The translations under genes and the position numbers were made by a program. Under the pieces are notes generated by a model. The model searched no databases, was not told the origin of the DNA, and was given only the letters and a program-made list of their open reading frames with translations. Shown piece by piece: positions 18,074 through 25,723 of a stretch of 49,145 nucleotides of DNA; position 1 is the first letter of the stretch, and each line of letters begins with the position of its first letter. The stretch is from JBMYYR01 sp049609625 (GTDB lineage Bacteria > Bacteroidota > Bacteroidia > Flavobacteriales > CAJXXR01), in the NCBI GenBank assembly GCA_049609625.1, contig JBMYYR010000006.1, positions 1 to 49,145 on the forward strand, read 5' to 3'.

Positions 18074-18103
18074 ATGAAAACGAGTAGATTAGAAGCGTTT
18101 TAA
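18074..18103 (+). pseudogene. Aborted ORF resembling the start of a TMEM175/DUF1211 channel
   Basis: The ATG at 18074 encodes MKTSRLEAF and stops at TAA. Bacterial TMEM175-like (DUF1211) potassium channels typically begin with a similar R-L-E-A-F segment followed by the FSD signature. Only nine residues are visible, so this may be coincidence, but it lies next to other decayed gene starts and a channel gene. Confidence 0.35.
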
Positions 18104-18164
18104 CGCTCGCTATAAACGAATAGAAAAAAGTCTATAATTCAATTTTCAGGAAGTGTAGAAGACA

Positions 18165-19040
18165 ATGACCACAGTGAAAACATATCAAAAAATAAACTCA
18201 GAAAGAGACTCAATGAGTTTTGGGATCTCAAAAATGGAGGATATTTACGCCAAACGAAAAGGTGCTGTAGACGAACCTCACAGGCACAATTACTACACGG
18301 TGTTGATTATTAACAAGGCAAAAGGTGTTCACAAAATTGACTTTAATTCTTACGAACTAGCAAACCAGCAGATTTATTTTGTTGCCCCAGGACAAGTGCA
18401 TCAAGTAATAGAAAGTGAAAAATCGCAAGGTTTTGCTATGACGTTTTCCAATCAGTTTTTGATAGAAAATTCTATTCCGCTATCGTTTGTAGAAAGCCTC
18501 AATTTATTCCAAAATTACGGGCAAAGCCCACCCTTAGAACCTAAACACGAGCAGTTTGACAAAATTGAATTGTATTCAAATGAAATGTATTGCTTATTTA
18601 AAAGCGACAGGCACCTCAAACATTTTTCGATTGGCTCATTCCTAAAACTCTTGCTCATTGAGTGCAACAATTTATGTTCCATCAACCCAATAGAAGAAAA
18701 CGTAGATTTATCTGGAGATTCGGTTATCCGAAAGTTTAAACAACTGGTAAACGAGCATTACAAAACAGAACACAGCACAAGTTTTTATGCCAATAATCTC
18801 CATATTTCTTCCGACCACTTGAATCGGGTAATAAAAACGAGCATTGGCAAAACTGCCAAAAATTACATTCAATCAAGACTAATAACCGAAGCAAAAAGAC
18901 TGCTCTATTTTACCGATTTATCCAACAAAGAAATTGGTTATGAACTCGGTTTTAATGAACCAGCCAATTTTAGTGCATTTTTCAAAAAACATACGCAAGT
19001 TTCGCCTTCAAGCTTTAAGAAAACTGAGATAACGTCTTAA
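18165..19040 (+). CDS. AraC-family transcriptional regulator
   Basis: A 291-residue protein with an N-terminal cupin-like sensing domain (EPHRHNYYTVLIINKAKG around residue 40; FVAPGQVHQV near 75) and a C-terminal double helix-turn-helix (residues ~190-290). The latter contains SSDHLNRVIKTSIGKTAKNY and the family signature NKEIGYELGFNEPANFSAFF. It probably regulates the pirin-doxX genes that start 92 nt downstream. The effector is unknown. The start is preceded by a decayed 9-codon ORF and a short spacer. Confidence 0.92.
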   Translation: MTTVKTYQKINSERDSMSFGISKMEDIYAKRKGAVDEPHRHNYYTVLIINKAKGVHKIDFNSYELANQQIYFVAPGQVHQVIESEKSQGFAMTFSNQFLIENSIPLSFVESLNLFQNYGQSPPLEPKHEQFDKIELYSNEMYCLFKSDRHLKHFSIGSFLKLLLIECNNLCSINPIEENVDLSGDSVIRKFKQLVNEHYKTEHSTSFYANNLHISSDHLNRVIKTSIGKTAKNYIQSRLITEAKRLLYFTDLSNKEIGYELGFNEPANFSAFFKKHTQVSPSSFKKTEITS

Positions 19041-19132
19041 ATATCGGATTTTCATAAGTTTCTGTCTTTTTTTCATATTCTACAGTCTCCATACCTTTCG
19101 CATCTTTGCATTGTAATTAAAAGGTAAAGAAA

Positions 19133-20026
19133 ATGAATCGAAAAAAATTTTTAAAAAACATATTAATCGGAGGTGCTGCAGGACTAGTTGCGCCTCAAAT
19201 TTTAAAAGCAAAACATAACGAGTCTACAAAATCGACCTACGATACATTAATGAAACAAGTAGGATTTAACCATTTACCAAATAAAAATATAAAAAAAATG
19301 AACACAGTAATTCACAAAGCAGCAACAAGAGGAAGCGCCAATCACGGTTGGTTAAACTCTCACCACACCTTTAGTTTTGCAAATTATTACAATCCAGAAC
19401 GTATGAATTTTGGCGTACTTCGCGTACTTAATGATGATATAGTGCAAGCTGGAATGGGATTTGGAACGCATCCGCACGACAATATGGAAATTATCTCCAT
19501 TCCATTAGAAGGCGATTTGGAACATAAAGATAGTATGGGAAATGTAGCTATAATCAAAGAAGGAGATGTGCAAGTGATGAGTGCGGGAACTGGTTTAACG
19601 CATTCAGAAAAAAATAAAAACCGAGACAAAGAAGTGAAATTTCTTCAAATTTGGGTGTTCCCAAACAAGAAAAATGTAACACCTCGCTACGACCAAATTT
19701 CGATAAAAGACATCAAAAAAGACAATAAATTTTATCAAATAGTTTCTCCAAACAAAGAAGATGGAGGAGTTTGGATAAATCAAGAGGCTTGGTTTCATTT
19801 GGGAGATTTTGAAAAAGGAAAAACAGACACCTATGCCATCAATAAAAAAGGAAATGGGGTTTACGCATTTATCCTAAAAGGAGACGCAAGTATCAATGGA
19901 CAAAAACTAAACGAAAGAGATGGAATGGGAATTTGGGATATTGATAAATTGGAAGTAACTGCCGACAGCGATACCGAAATTTTGTTGATGGAAGTACCAA
20001 TGACCTTGTCGTCTGAAAAAAATTAA
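19133..20026 (+). CDS. Pirin family protein with N-terminal signal sequence
   Basis: Residues 56-297 match the pirin bicupin. The metal ligands are visible: HPHDNME (His-x-His) and LTHSEKN (His-x-Glu) of the N-terminal cupin, in a conserved setting (GWLNSHHTFSFANYY, QAGMGFGT). Bacterial pirins bind iron; some are quercetin 2,3-dioxygenases and others act as redox sensors. The first ~26 residues (RKKFLKN, then a hydrophobic stretch ILIGGAAGLVAPQI) look like an export signal, without a twin arginine. A canonical short pirin could start at the ATG at 19298, but the longer frame is coherent and has its own spacing from the upstream region. doxX follows after 19 nt. Confidence 0.88.
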   Translation: MNRKKFLKNILIGGAAGLVAPQILKAKHNESTKSTYDTLMKQVGFNHLPNKNIKKMNTVIHKAATRGSANHGWLNSHHTFSFANYYNPERMNFGVLRVLNDDIVQAGMGFGTHPHDNMEIISIPLEGDLEHKDSMGNVAIIKEGDVQVMSAGTGLTHSEKNKNRDKEVKFLQIWVFPNKKNVTPRYDQISIKDIKKDNKFYQIVSPNKEDGGVWINQEAWFHLGDFEKGKTDTYAINKKGNGVYAFILKGDASINGQKLNERDGMGIWDIDKLEVTADSDTEILLMEVPMTLSSEKN

Positions 20027-20045
20027 TCACTTAAAATCAATAAAA

Positions 20046-20477
20046 ATGAAAACAACAACAAACAACATTTTCAATCCTGGAAATTATCCTAACAATGTAA
20101 GCTCAGCACTTTTAATTTTGCGAGTAGTCATCGGAATTTTTATGCTAACTCACGGTTGGGGAAAAATGCAAACTTTATTTAGTGGCGAGCCTATACAATT
20201 TGCTGACCCAATTGGCTTAGGCGCAAGCTTCTCATTAGCATTAACGGTATTTGCAGAAGTACTTTGTTCTATACTTATTATAGTGGGATTAGGAACTCGA
20301 TTTGCTGCAATTCCATTGCTTATTACCATGTTGGTAGCCGTATTTATAGTACACGCCAATGATGGATTTGGAAAACAAGAACTTGGATTGCTATATGCAG
20401 CAATGTATGGAGCAATTGCATTGGCTGGAGCAGGTAAATTTTCATTGGATTATTTACTTTTTAAATCAAAAAAATAA
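20046..20477 (+). CDS. DoxX family membrane protein
   Basis: A 143-residue protein with four hydrophobic helices and the DoxX-typical start of the first helix, LLILRVVIGIFMLTHGWGKM, plus GLGTRFAAIPLLITM. DoxX-family proteins are small inner-membrane proteins linked to thiol and oxidative-stress functions in several bacteria. Here the gene lies 19 nt behind the pirin gene, almost certainly in one transcript. Its specific role is unknown. It is convergent with ligA, with inverted repeats in between. Confidence 0.9.
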   Translation: MKTTTNNIFNPGNYPNNVSSALLILRVVIGIFMLTHGWGKMQTLFSGEPIQFADPIGLGASFSLALTVFAEVLCSILIIVGLGTRFAAIPLLITMLVAVFIVHANDGFGKQELGLLYAAMYGAIALAGAGKFSLDYLLFKSKK

Positions 20478-20499
20478 CCATTAAACAATAAAAACAAAC

Positions 20500-20589
20500 G
20501 GCTCTATGTTGAAAGGTGTGGGTAACTTGATACAGTTTTAACGTATGAATAATGAGCCAAATTTTAGCCGCACCTTTCAATATAGAGCC
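20500..20589. repeat. Imperfect 23-bp inverted repeat between doxX and ligA
   Basis: Left arm 20500-20522 (GGCTCTATGTTGAAAGGTGT then GGG) and right arm 20567-20589 pair at 20 of 23 positions across a 44-nt spacer. A third copy of the same motif lies at 23549-23574. The spacer is too long for a simple terminator. The arms may be the ends of a small mobile element or a binding site. Confidence 0.7.
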
Positions 20590-20614
20590 AAAATAGGCAA
20601 CCTGTATTGTATAC

Positions 20615-22711
20615 TTAGTACTCACTTTTGGAGTTGGGGTCCAACAAAGCAATAAACTCATCTTCAGTCAAAATCTGGATTCCCAACGTTTCTGCTTTTG
20701 TTCGTTTTGATGGGCCCATTTTTTCTCCAGCCACCACAAAATCAGTTGATTTGGATATCGAAGAAACCGAAATTCCACCCAGACTTTCTATTTTAGCTTT
20801 GATTTCAGTCCTCGAAAACTGATGAAACACACCAGAAACAATCATTTTCTTTTGATAAAAAGGATGATTGGTGTTACTGATTTCTTTTAGCTCTTCAATT
20901 TCTAAACGTAAACCTAGATATTGAAACTCTTTCATAAGTTTGATGTTGGTTTCATTGCGTATCCAATCGAAAATCGTTTTCGCTGAGATTTCACCAATAT
21001 CATCAATATTCATCAAGGTTTCTAAATTTGTTTGACTTAGATTTTCAAAATTTTTGAATTGTTTTGCCAATAGTTTAGCCGTGCGCTCGCCTACATGTCG
21101 GATACCCAGGGCGAATATAAGTTTTTCAAAAGCTTGTTGTTTCGAAGCTTCAATGCTGGTTAAGATATTGTGAACCGATTTTTCTTGCAGACTGATTTTT
21201 TTTCGATTTTCAAGCTCCAAACCATCACCAGACACATATTTACTCAGGCCAACAAGTTGTTCTTTTTTGGTTTCGAGATAGTATAAATCAACAGGTGTTT
21301 TGAGTAACTTGCTCTCAATCAACATCCTGATACGCTCTGTTCCCAAATGCTCAATGTTCATTGCTTTTCTTGATACAAAATGTTCTAATCGGGCTAAAAT
21401 TTGAGGAGCGCAGTGTTCTGAATTTACACAATAATGATTGGCTTCGCCTTCTTTTTGTATCAAAACATCTTGACATTCAGGGCAATAATCAATGTGTCTA
21501 AAGGCTTTGGATCCACTTGTTCGTTTTTCTTTAGCTACGCTAATAATTTTCGGAATAATTTCTCCGCCTTTTTCAATCCAAACCCAATCTTGCTCATGCA
21601 AATCTAATTGTTCAATAATTTGAGCATTATGAAGTGAAGCTCTTTTGACAACCGTTCCGCCAATATGAACAGGTTTCAAATTAGCAACTGGCGTTATTTT
21701 TCCTGTCCTACCAACCTGATAATCAATAGATTTGATTTGAGTAAGTTGCCGCTCCGCAGGATATTTATAAGCCATTGCCCAACGTGGCGATTTTGAGGTT
21801 GAACCCAATATTTTTTGATCAGCCAGTGCATTGACTTTCACAACAATGCCGTCAATTTCGAAATTAAGTTCTTGCTTTTTGCTTTTCCATTTTTGAATAT
21901 ACGCCCAAACCGCTTCCATCGATGGGCAAATTTCAAAAGTATTTGGAATTTTAAAGCCTGCGTTTTGGCAGAGTTTTAAGTTATCGGCATGGGTTTCGCT
22001 AAGTTCTTCTTCGCTATGTAGCGAATACAAAAAACAGTCTAAAGTTCGAGCGGCTGTTTCCGAACTATCTTGCAGTTTTAAAGTTCCGGCCGCCGTATTT
22101 CTTGGATTTGCAAAAGCATCTAAACCTTGATTTGTTCGTTCAATATTGAGTTTTTCAAACTCATCTAAAGGCATAATAACTTCACCTCTAATTTCGAACG
22201 TTTCGGGGAATTGAAAACCTCTTAAAGTCAGTGGAACTGAGGCTATGGTTTTGATATTTTCTGAAATTACATCTCCTTTGGTGCCATCGCCACGTGTGGT
22301 TGCCGAGACAAATTCGCCGTTTTGGTATAATAAACTAACCGCTGCGCCATCATATTTTAGTTCGCAAACATATTCAATAGCTGATTTTCCGGTCAGTTTT
22401 TTAACACGCTCATCAAAATCTTCTAAATCTTCTTTGCTATAAGTGTTGGATAAGGACAGCATCGGATAAAGATGTGTTCGGCTCTCAAACCGTTTGCTTA
22501 TCGAACCGCCAACGCGTTTGGTTGGCGAATTTTCTGAAGCAAATTCTGGATAGTGTTCTTCTAAATCTTGTAGTTGTTTTAATTTTTTATCAAAATCAAA
22601 ATCCGATGTAAGCGATTGATTTAAAACGTAATAAGCGTAATTGTATTCTTGAAGTTCTTTACTTAATTCCTTTATTTGTTCCTTTATTTGTTGTTTCGCA
22701 GATGGTTTCAT
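20615..22711 (-). CDS. ligA: NAD-dependent DNA ligase LigA
   Basis: Seals nicks at Okazaki fragments and in repair, using NAD+. The adenylation domain has the AMP-accepting lysine K119 in CELKYDGAA. Then come the OB fold (KYPAERQLTQIKSIDYQVGRTG), a four-cysteine zinc finger (CPECQ to NSEHC, residues ~411-435), helix-hairpin-helix repeats (GIRHVGERTAKLLA) and a C-terminal BRCT domain (from ~618). The 698-residue length is complete. It is the third gene after higB and higA on the minus strand. No consensus promoter is seen in the 102 nt before its ATG, so transcription may come from the higB promoter. Confidence 0.97.
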   Translation of the reverse strand: MKPSAKQQIKEQIKELSKELQEYNYAYYVLNQSLTSDFDFDKKLKQLQDLEEHYPEFASENSPTKRVGGSISKRFESRTHLYPMLSLSNTYSKEDLEDFDERVKKLTGKSAIEYVCELKYDGAAVSLLYQNGEFVSATTRGDGTKGDVISENIKTIASVPLTLRGFQFPETFEIRGEVIMPLDEFEKLNIERTNQGLDAFANPRNTAAGTLKLQDSSETAARTLDCFLYSLHSEEELSETHADNLKLCQNAGFKIPNTFEICPSMEAVWAYIQKWKSKKQELNFEIDGIVVKVNALADQKILGSTSKSPRWAMAYKYPAERQLTQIKSIDYQVGRTGKITPVANLKPVHIGGTVVKRASLHNAQIIEQLDLHEQDWVWIEKGGEIIPKIISVAKEKRTSGSKAFRHIDYCPECQDVLIQKEGEANHYCVNSEHCAPQILARLEHFVSRKAMNIEHLGTERIRMLIESKLLKTPVDLYYLETKKEQLVGLSKYVSGDGLELENRKKISLQEKSVHNILTSIEASKQQAFEKLIFALGIRHVGERTAKLLAKQFKNFENLSQTNLETLMNIDDIGEISAKTIFDWIRNETNIKLMKEFQYLGLRLEIEELKEISNTNHPFYQKKMIVSGVFHQFSRTEIKAKIESLGGISVSSISKSTDFVVAGEKMGPSKRTKAETLGIQILTEDEFIALLDPNSKSEY

Positions 22712-22813
22712 TTTCGGTGAAAGTTGAGATTAGAATTAAGTATTTTGAGCAAAAAATGATTGCCAATATCTGCCCAGACTCATTACGTATAGGTTTTGTT
22801 TGGCAAATCGATT

Positions 22814-23182
22814 TTATTGAGCTAGCTGATAGTCTTGAATTAAAAGACTTGCCGAAAGGTTTAGCTTATTTGTTAGATTACGAACCATATCAATTGTCAA
22901 TTTTCTTTTTCTATTTAAAATTTCAGAAACTCTACTTTTTCCGCCTATTTCAGAAATCAAATCAACTTGTTTTAATTGCATTTCTTCCATTCTTATTTTA
23001 ATGGCTTCAATAGGATCAGGAGCTTCAATAGGGTGATACTTCTGTTCGTATTCATCAATTAGTAAACCTAATATATCTGCCTCATCACTTTCTTTAGTAC
23101 CAATCTTTGCATCAAATATTTTTTCAAATCGATCTAATGAAACTTGGTAATCTGAGTCTGTTTTTATTGGTTTAATATCCAT
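22814..23182 (-). CDS. higA: HigA-type antitoxin with helix-turn-helix
   Basis: A 122-residue protein. The C-terminal part (residues ~65-120) is an HTH of the XRE class: QLKQVDLISEIGGKSRVSEI, then LNRKRKLTIDMVRNLTNKL. The N-terminal part is the acidic segment (EADILGLLIDEYEQKYHP) typical of HigA-family antitoxins. It follows higB by 10 nt, the toxin-first order characteristic of higBA. The antitoxin would bind both HigB and its own promoter; a 9-bp inverted repeat upstream of higB is a good candidate site. Confidence 0.9.
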   Translation of the reverse strand: MDIKPIKTDSDYQVSLDRFEKIFDAKIGTKESDEADILGLLIDEYEQKYHPIEAPDPIEAIKIRMEEMQLKQVDLISEIGGKSRVSEILNRKRKLTIDMVRNLTNKLNLSASLLIQDYQLAQ

Positions 23183-23192
23183 AGCTTTTAAT

Positions 23193-23489
23193 TTATACTG
23201 TGTCTGCGTTTATTTTATCATATTCTGAGTGAGTTCCTATAAAACGAATAAAAGCCCATTGCTTTTCGAAATTGAATCTAACTATTAGTCGATATGAATT
23301 CCCTTTAATATTAAAAACAATCCGTCCATTTTTGAGAATACTAGCATTTGCATAAGTTGTCTTAACATCGTTTGGCGTTTTCCAACTAGAACCCATTGCA
23401 GTATCATACCAAGTTTTTAAATACTGTTCAGAATCAGCGTGTTTTAACCAATATGCTCTTAACGTACTTTTTGCAAATATTCTTTTCAT
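23193..23489 (-). CDS. higB: HigB-type toxin (RelE superfamily mRNA interferase)
   Basis: A 98-residue basic protein that fits the HigB family: an N-terminal FAKSTLRAYWLKHADSEQYL helix pair, then the beta-sheet core with FNIKGNSYRLIVRFNF and the C-terminal FIRFIGTHSEYDKIN motif. HigB toxins cleave mRNA at the ribosome and are neutralised by HigA. The frame appears intact and the conserved GTHxEYDKI end is present, so it could be active. It precedes higA and then ligA on the same strand. Confidence 0.92.
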   Translation of the reverse strand: MKRIFAKSTLRAYWLKHADSEQYLKTWYDTAMGSSWKTPNDVKTTYANASILKNGRIVFNIKGNSYRLIVRFNFEKQWAFIRFIGTHSEYDKINADTV

Positions 23490-23496
23490 TGTACGA

Positions 23497-23533
23497 CAAA
23501 ACTAACTAAAAAGTTCTATATTTGAGAACTTTT
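23497..23533 (-). promoter_or_regulatory. higBA promoter and candidate HigA operator
   Basis: On the minus strand TAGTTTTG (23497-23504) is a -7 match, 7 nt before the higB ATG, so the transcript would be almost leaderless. Immediately upstream is a perfect 9-bp inverted repeat, AAAAGTTCT / AGAACTTTT (23509-23517 and 23525-23533, 7-nt spacer), in the -33 region. This is where an autoregulating antitoxin would bind. No clear TTG box is present. Confidence 0.6.
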
Positions 23534-23548
23534 GATTGAGAATTATTG

Positions 23549-23574
23549 ACTCTATGTTGAATGCTGTGGGTAAA
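23549..23574 (+). repeat. Third copy of the repeat motif found at 20500
   Basis: GACTCTATGTTGAATGCTGT then GGGTAA matches 23 of 26 positions of the sequence starting at 20500, in the same orientation. The two copies bracket the higB-higA-ligA unit. Confidence 0.7.
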
Positions 23575-24012
23575 CGCACAACATTTATGTACAAAAACAC
23601 GACGTGTAAGGTAGTGAGTTTGATGCAAGAAAATTCTTAGGTCTAGCTAGCGCACGAATATCCCGCTCCGCTGGAGCTAATCTTAAATCAATACACTTTA
23701 TTTAGAATCTAAATGGCTTTCGAGAACCCTGACCTATTTTTAAAAGGCATTAAAATCGTAAGGAAACCTTTTGAAATGGCTTAGCTCATGCGATAGCATG
23801 AGATTCAGCCATTGAACTTAGGTTTTGTCTAGGTTTTGATGTGTTTTAAAAATCAGTCTTGAATTTTCTTTGTTTCCGTTTCTTTGCTTCAAGGCACCCG
23901 AGTGAAACGAACTGATGAACTCAAAAAAAATAAACAAAAGTGAATAAAGAAATGAAAATCATAGCGATAGCGTCGAAATATAATAAAAGTCTTACGTCGA
24001 ACTCACGTTAAT
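23575..24012. other. About 440 nt of non-coding DNA with a composite hairpin
   Basis: No protein-like frame is seen. The main structure is at 23775-23813: outer arms AATGGCT/AGCCATT and inner arms CTCATGC/GCATGAG around a GATA loop. AATGGCTT also occurs near 23707. The section 23875-23960 is low-complexity A/T DNA with the motif TTTCTTTGTTTCCGTTTCTT. It may be a remnant of a repeat family or mobile element. Nothing else is recognised up to the obgE stop. Confidence 0.5.
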
Positions 24013-25053
24013 CTAGAAGCTCGTATTTGCCAAGCCCTCGTCTTGTTGCTTTGATTTTTGGATTTTTTTCCAAAGTGCATCTTTCAGTTCAACCAAGCCA
24101 TCAGATGCCACAGAAGAAATAAATAAATAGTCTACATGTTCAGGGCATTCTGCCTGCAAGGCCTCTTTCAATTCGTCGTCCAACAAGTCAGCTTTGGTAA
24201 CCGCCAACAGCATTTCTTTGTCCAACAATTCTGGATTATAAGCTTTGAGTTCGTTTTCTAACACTCGAAATTCTTCCAAAATCAGCTTACTATCCGCCGG
24301 CACCATATAAAGTAATACCGCATTTCGTTCAATGTGTCTTAAGAACCTGAATCCCAATCCCTTACCTTCGCTTGCGCCTTCTATAATTCCAGGAATATCT
24401 GCCATTACGAAGGATTGATGTTGCTCACGGTATTTCACCACACCCAAATTTGGCTGAAGGGTGGTAAAGGCGTAATTAGCAATTTTTGGCTTTGCAGCCG
24501 AAAGTACACTCAATAAGGTCGATTTTCCAGCATTGGGAAAACCAACTAAACCAACATCGGCAAGAATTTTGAGCTCAAGAATATTCCAGCCTTTTTGTCC
24601 TGCCGTTCCCGACTGAGCATAGCGTGGCGCTTGATTTGTCGATGTTTTGAAATGATCGTTTCCACGGCCTCCAAGTCCGCCATAGCGTAAAATTTGCATT
24701 TCGCCATCTTCCTCAATCTCAAAAATAACCTCGCCTGTTTCCTCGTCTTTGGCAATTGTACCGATTGGTACATCAATCACTTCATCCCAGCCATCAGCTC
24801 CAATTTTTCGGTTAGAACCGCCATTGTCGCCATAGCCTGCTTTGATGTGTTTTCGAAATTTTAGAGGCAAAAGCGTCCACATATTTTTATTACCTCTCAG
24901 GATAATATGTCCACCTCTACCGCCGTCTCCGCCATCAGGACCGCCTTTTGCGTCTTCTTTGCTACGCATAAAATGCGACGAACCAGCGCCACCATTTCCT
25001 GCTGCACAGAAAATCTTAACGTAGTCAATAAAATTTGATCCTTCTACAGACAT
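24013..25053 (-). CDS. obgE: GTPase Obg/CgtA
   Basis: Ribosome-associated GTPase involved in 50S maturation and stress response. The N-terminal glycine-rich Obg fold (residues 1-~160: CAAGNGGAGSSHF, GGPDGGDGGRGG) precedes the G domain, with G1 GFPNAGKST, G3 DIPGIIEGAS, NKAD-type TKAD and the final SSVA. At 346 residues it lacks the extra C-terminal OCT domain of some Firmicutes homologues. It follows adk by 6 nt in one transcript. Confidence 0.97.
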   Translation of the reverse strand: MSVEGSNFIDYVKIFCAAGNGGAGSSHFMRSKEDAKGGPDGGDGGRGGHIILRGNKNMWTLLPLKFRKHIKAGYGDNGGSNRKIGADGWDEVIDVPIGTIAKDEETGEVIFEIEEDGEMQILRYGGLGGRGNDHFKTSTNQAPRYAQSGTAGQKGWNILELKILADVGLVGFPNAGKSTLLSVLSAAKPKIANYAFTTLQPNLGVVKYREQHQSFVMADIPGIIEGASEGKGLGFRFLRHIERNAVLLYMVPADSKLILEEFRVLENELKAYNPELLDKEMLLAVTKADLLDDELKEALQAECPEHVDYLFISSVASDGLVELKDALWKKIQKSKQQDEGLANTSF

Positions 25054-25059
25054 GGTGTT

Positions 25060-25635
25060 TTAGTTTAGGCTAGAAATACAGTTGATGAGCCGCTCGGTAA
25101 TGTCTTCCACAGTGCCGAGGCCGTCAACGGCGTGGAATTTATCTTGTTTTTCGTAAAATTCTTTGACAACGGCTGTTTCTTGGTTATACACATCGAGTCT
25201 ATCTTCAATAACCTCTTGATTGGCGTCATCGGCTCTTCCGCTCGATTTTCCTCTTTCCAACAGTCGGTCAATCAACTCTTGTTTTTCGACTTCAAGTGCC
25301 ACCATAGCGTCAATTTTCATGTCTTTTTTAGCCAAAAACCGATCCAGAGCTTCGGCCTGCACAGTAGTTCGCGGAAAACCATCAAAGATAAAACCATTTG
25401 GGCTTTTGGACTGATTTACAGCATCTTGAAGCATATCAATCGTTACTTCATCGGGCACAAGTTGTCCTTTAGAAATGTAAGATTTGGCCAACTTACCTAG
25501 AGCTGTGTCTTCTTTCATGTTGAAACGAAAAATATCTCCAGTAGACAAGTGAGTTAATCCAAAGTGTTTGACCAATTGTGCTGATTGAGTGCCTTTTCCT
25601 GCTCCAGGAGGGCCAAATAATACGATATTCAACAT
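25060..25635 (-). CDS. adk: Adenylate kinase
   Basis: Interconverts ATP + AMP and 2 ADP. The P-loop GPPGAGKGTQ is at residues 8-17, the AMP-binding block STGDIFR near 32, and the FDGFPRT motif near 84. The LID region (ERGKSSGRADDANQEV) is short and lacks zinc cysteines, so this is the short form, consistent with 191 residues. obgE follows immediately. It has its own consensus promoter. Confidence 0.97.
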   Translation of the reverse strand: MLNIVLFGPPGAGKGTQSAQLVKHFGLTHLSTGDIFRFNMKEDTALGKLAKSYISKGQLVPDEVTIDMLQDAVNQSKSPNGFIFDGFPRTTVQAEALDRFLAKKDMKIDAMVALEVEKQELIDRLLERGKSSGRADDANQEVIEDRLDVYNQETAVVKEFYEKQDKFHAVDGLGTVEDITERLINCISSLN

Positions 25636-25661
25636 GATGTGTTTGATTTTTTTTGAGACTG

Positions 25662-25692
25662 CAAAAGTACAGTTTTTTTATGGGAGCTTCAA
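25662..25692 (-). promoter_or_regulatory. adk-obgE promoter
   Basis: Minus-strand TTG (25690-25692), 20-bp spacer, TACTTTTG (25662-25669): a full consensus match 26 nt upstream of the adk ATG. Confidence 0.75.
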
Positions 25693-25723
25693 GGCTTGTG
25701 CAAAAAAGCTAGGCGAATTAAGT

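Noticed and set aside
22702..23001. 99-residue frame antisense to the start of ligA and to higA
   Set aside because: It overlaps two well-supported genes on the other strand and its Phe-rich composition is typical of a shadow frame.
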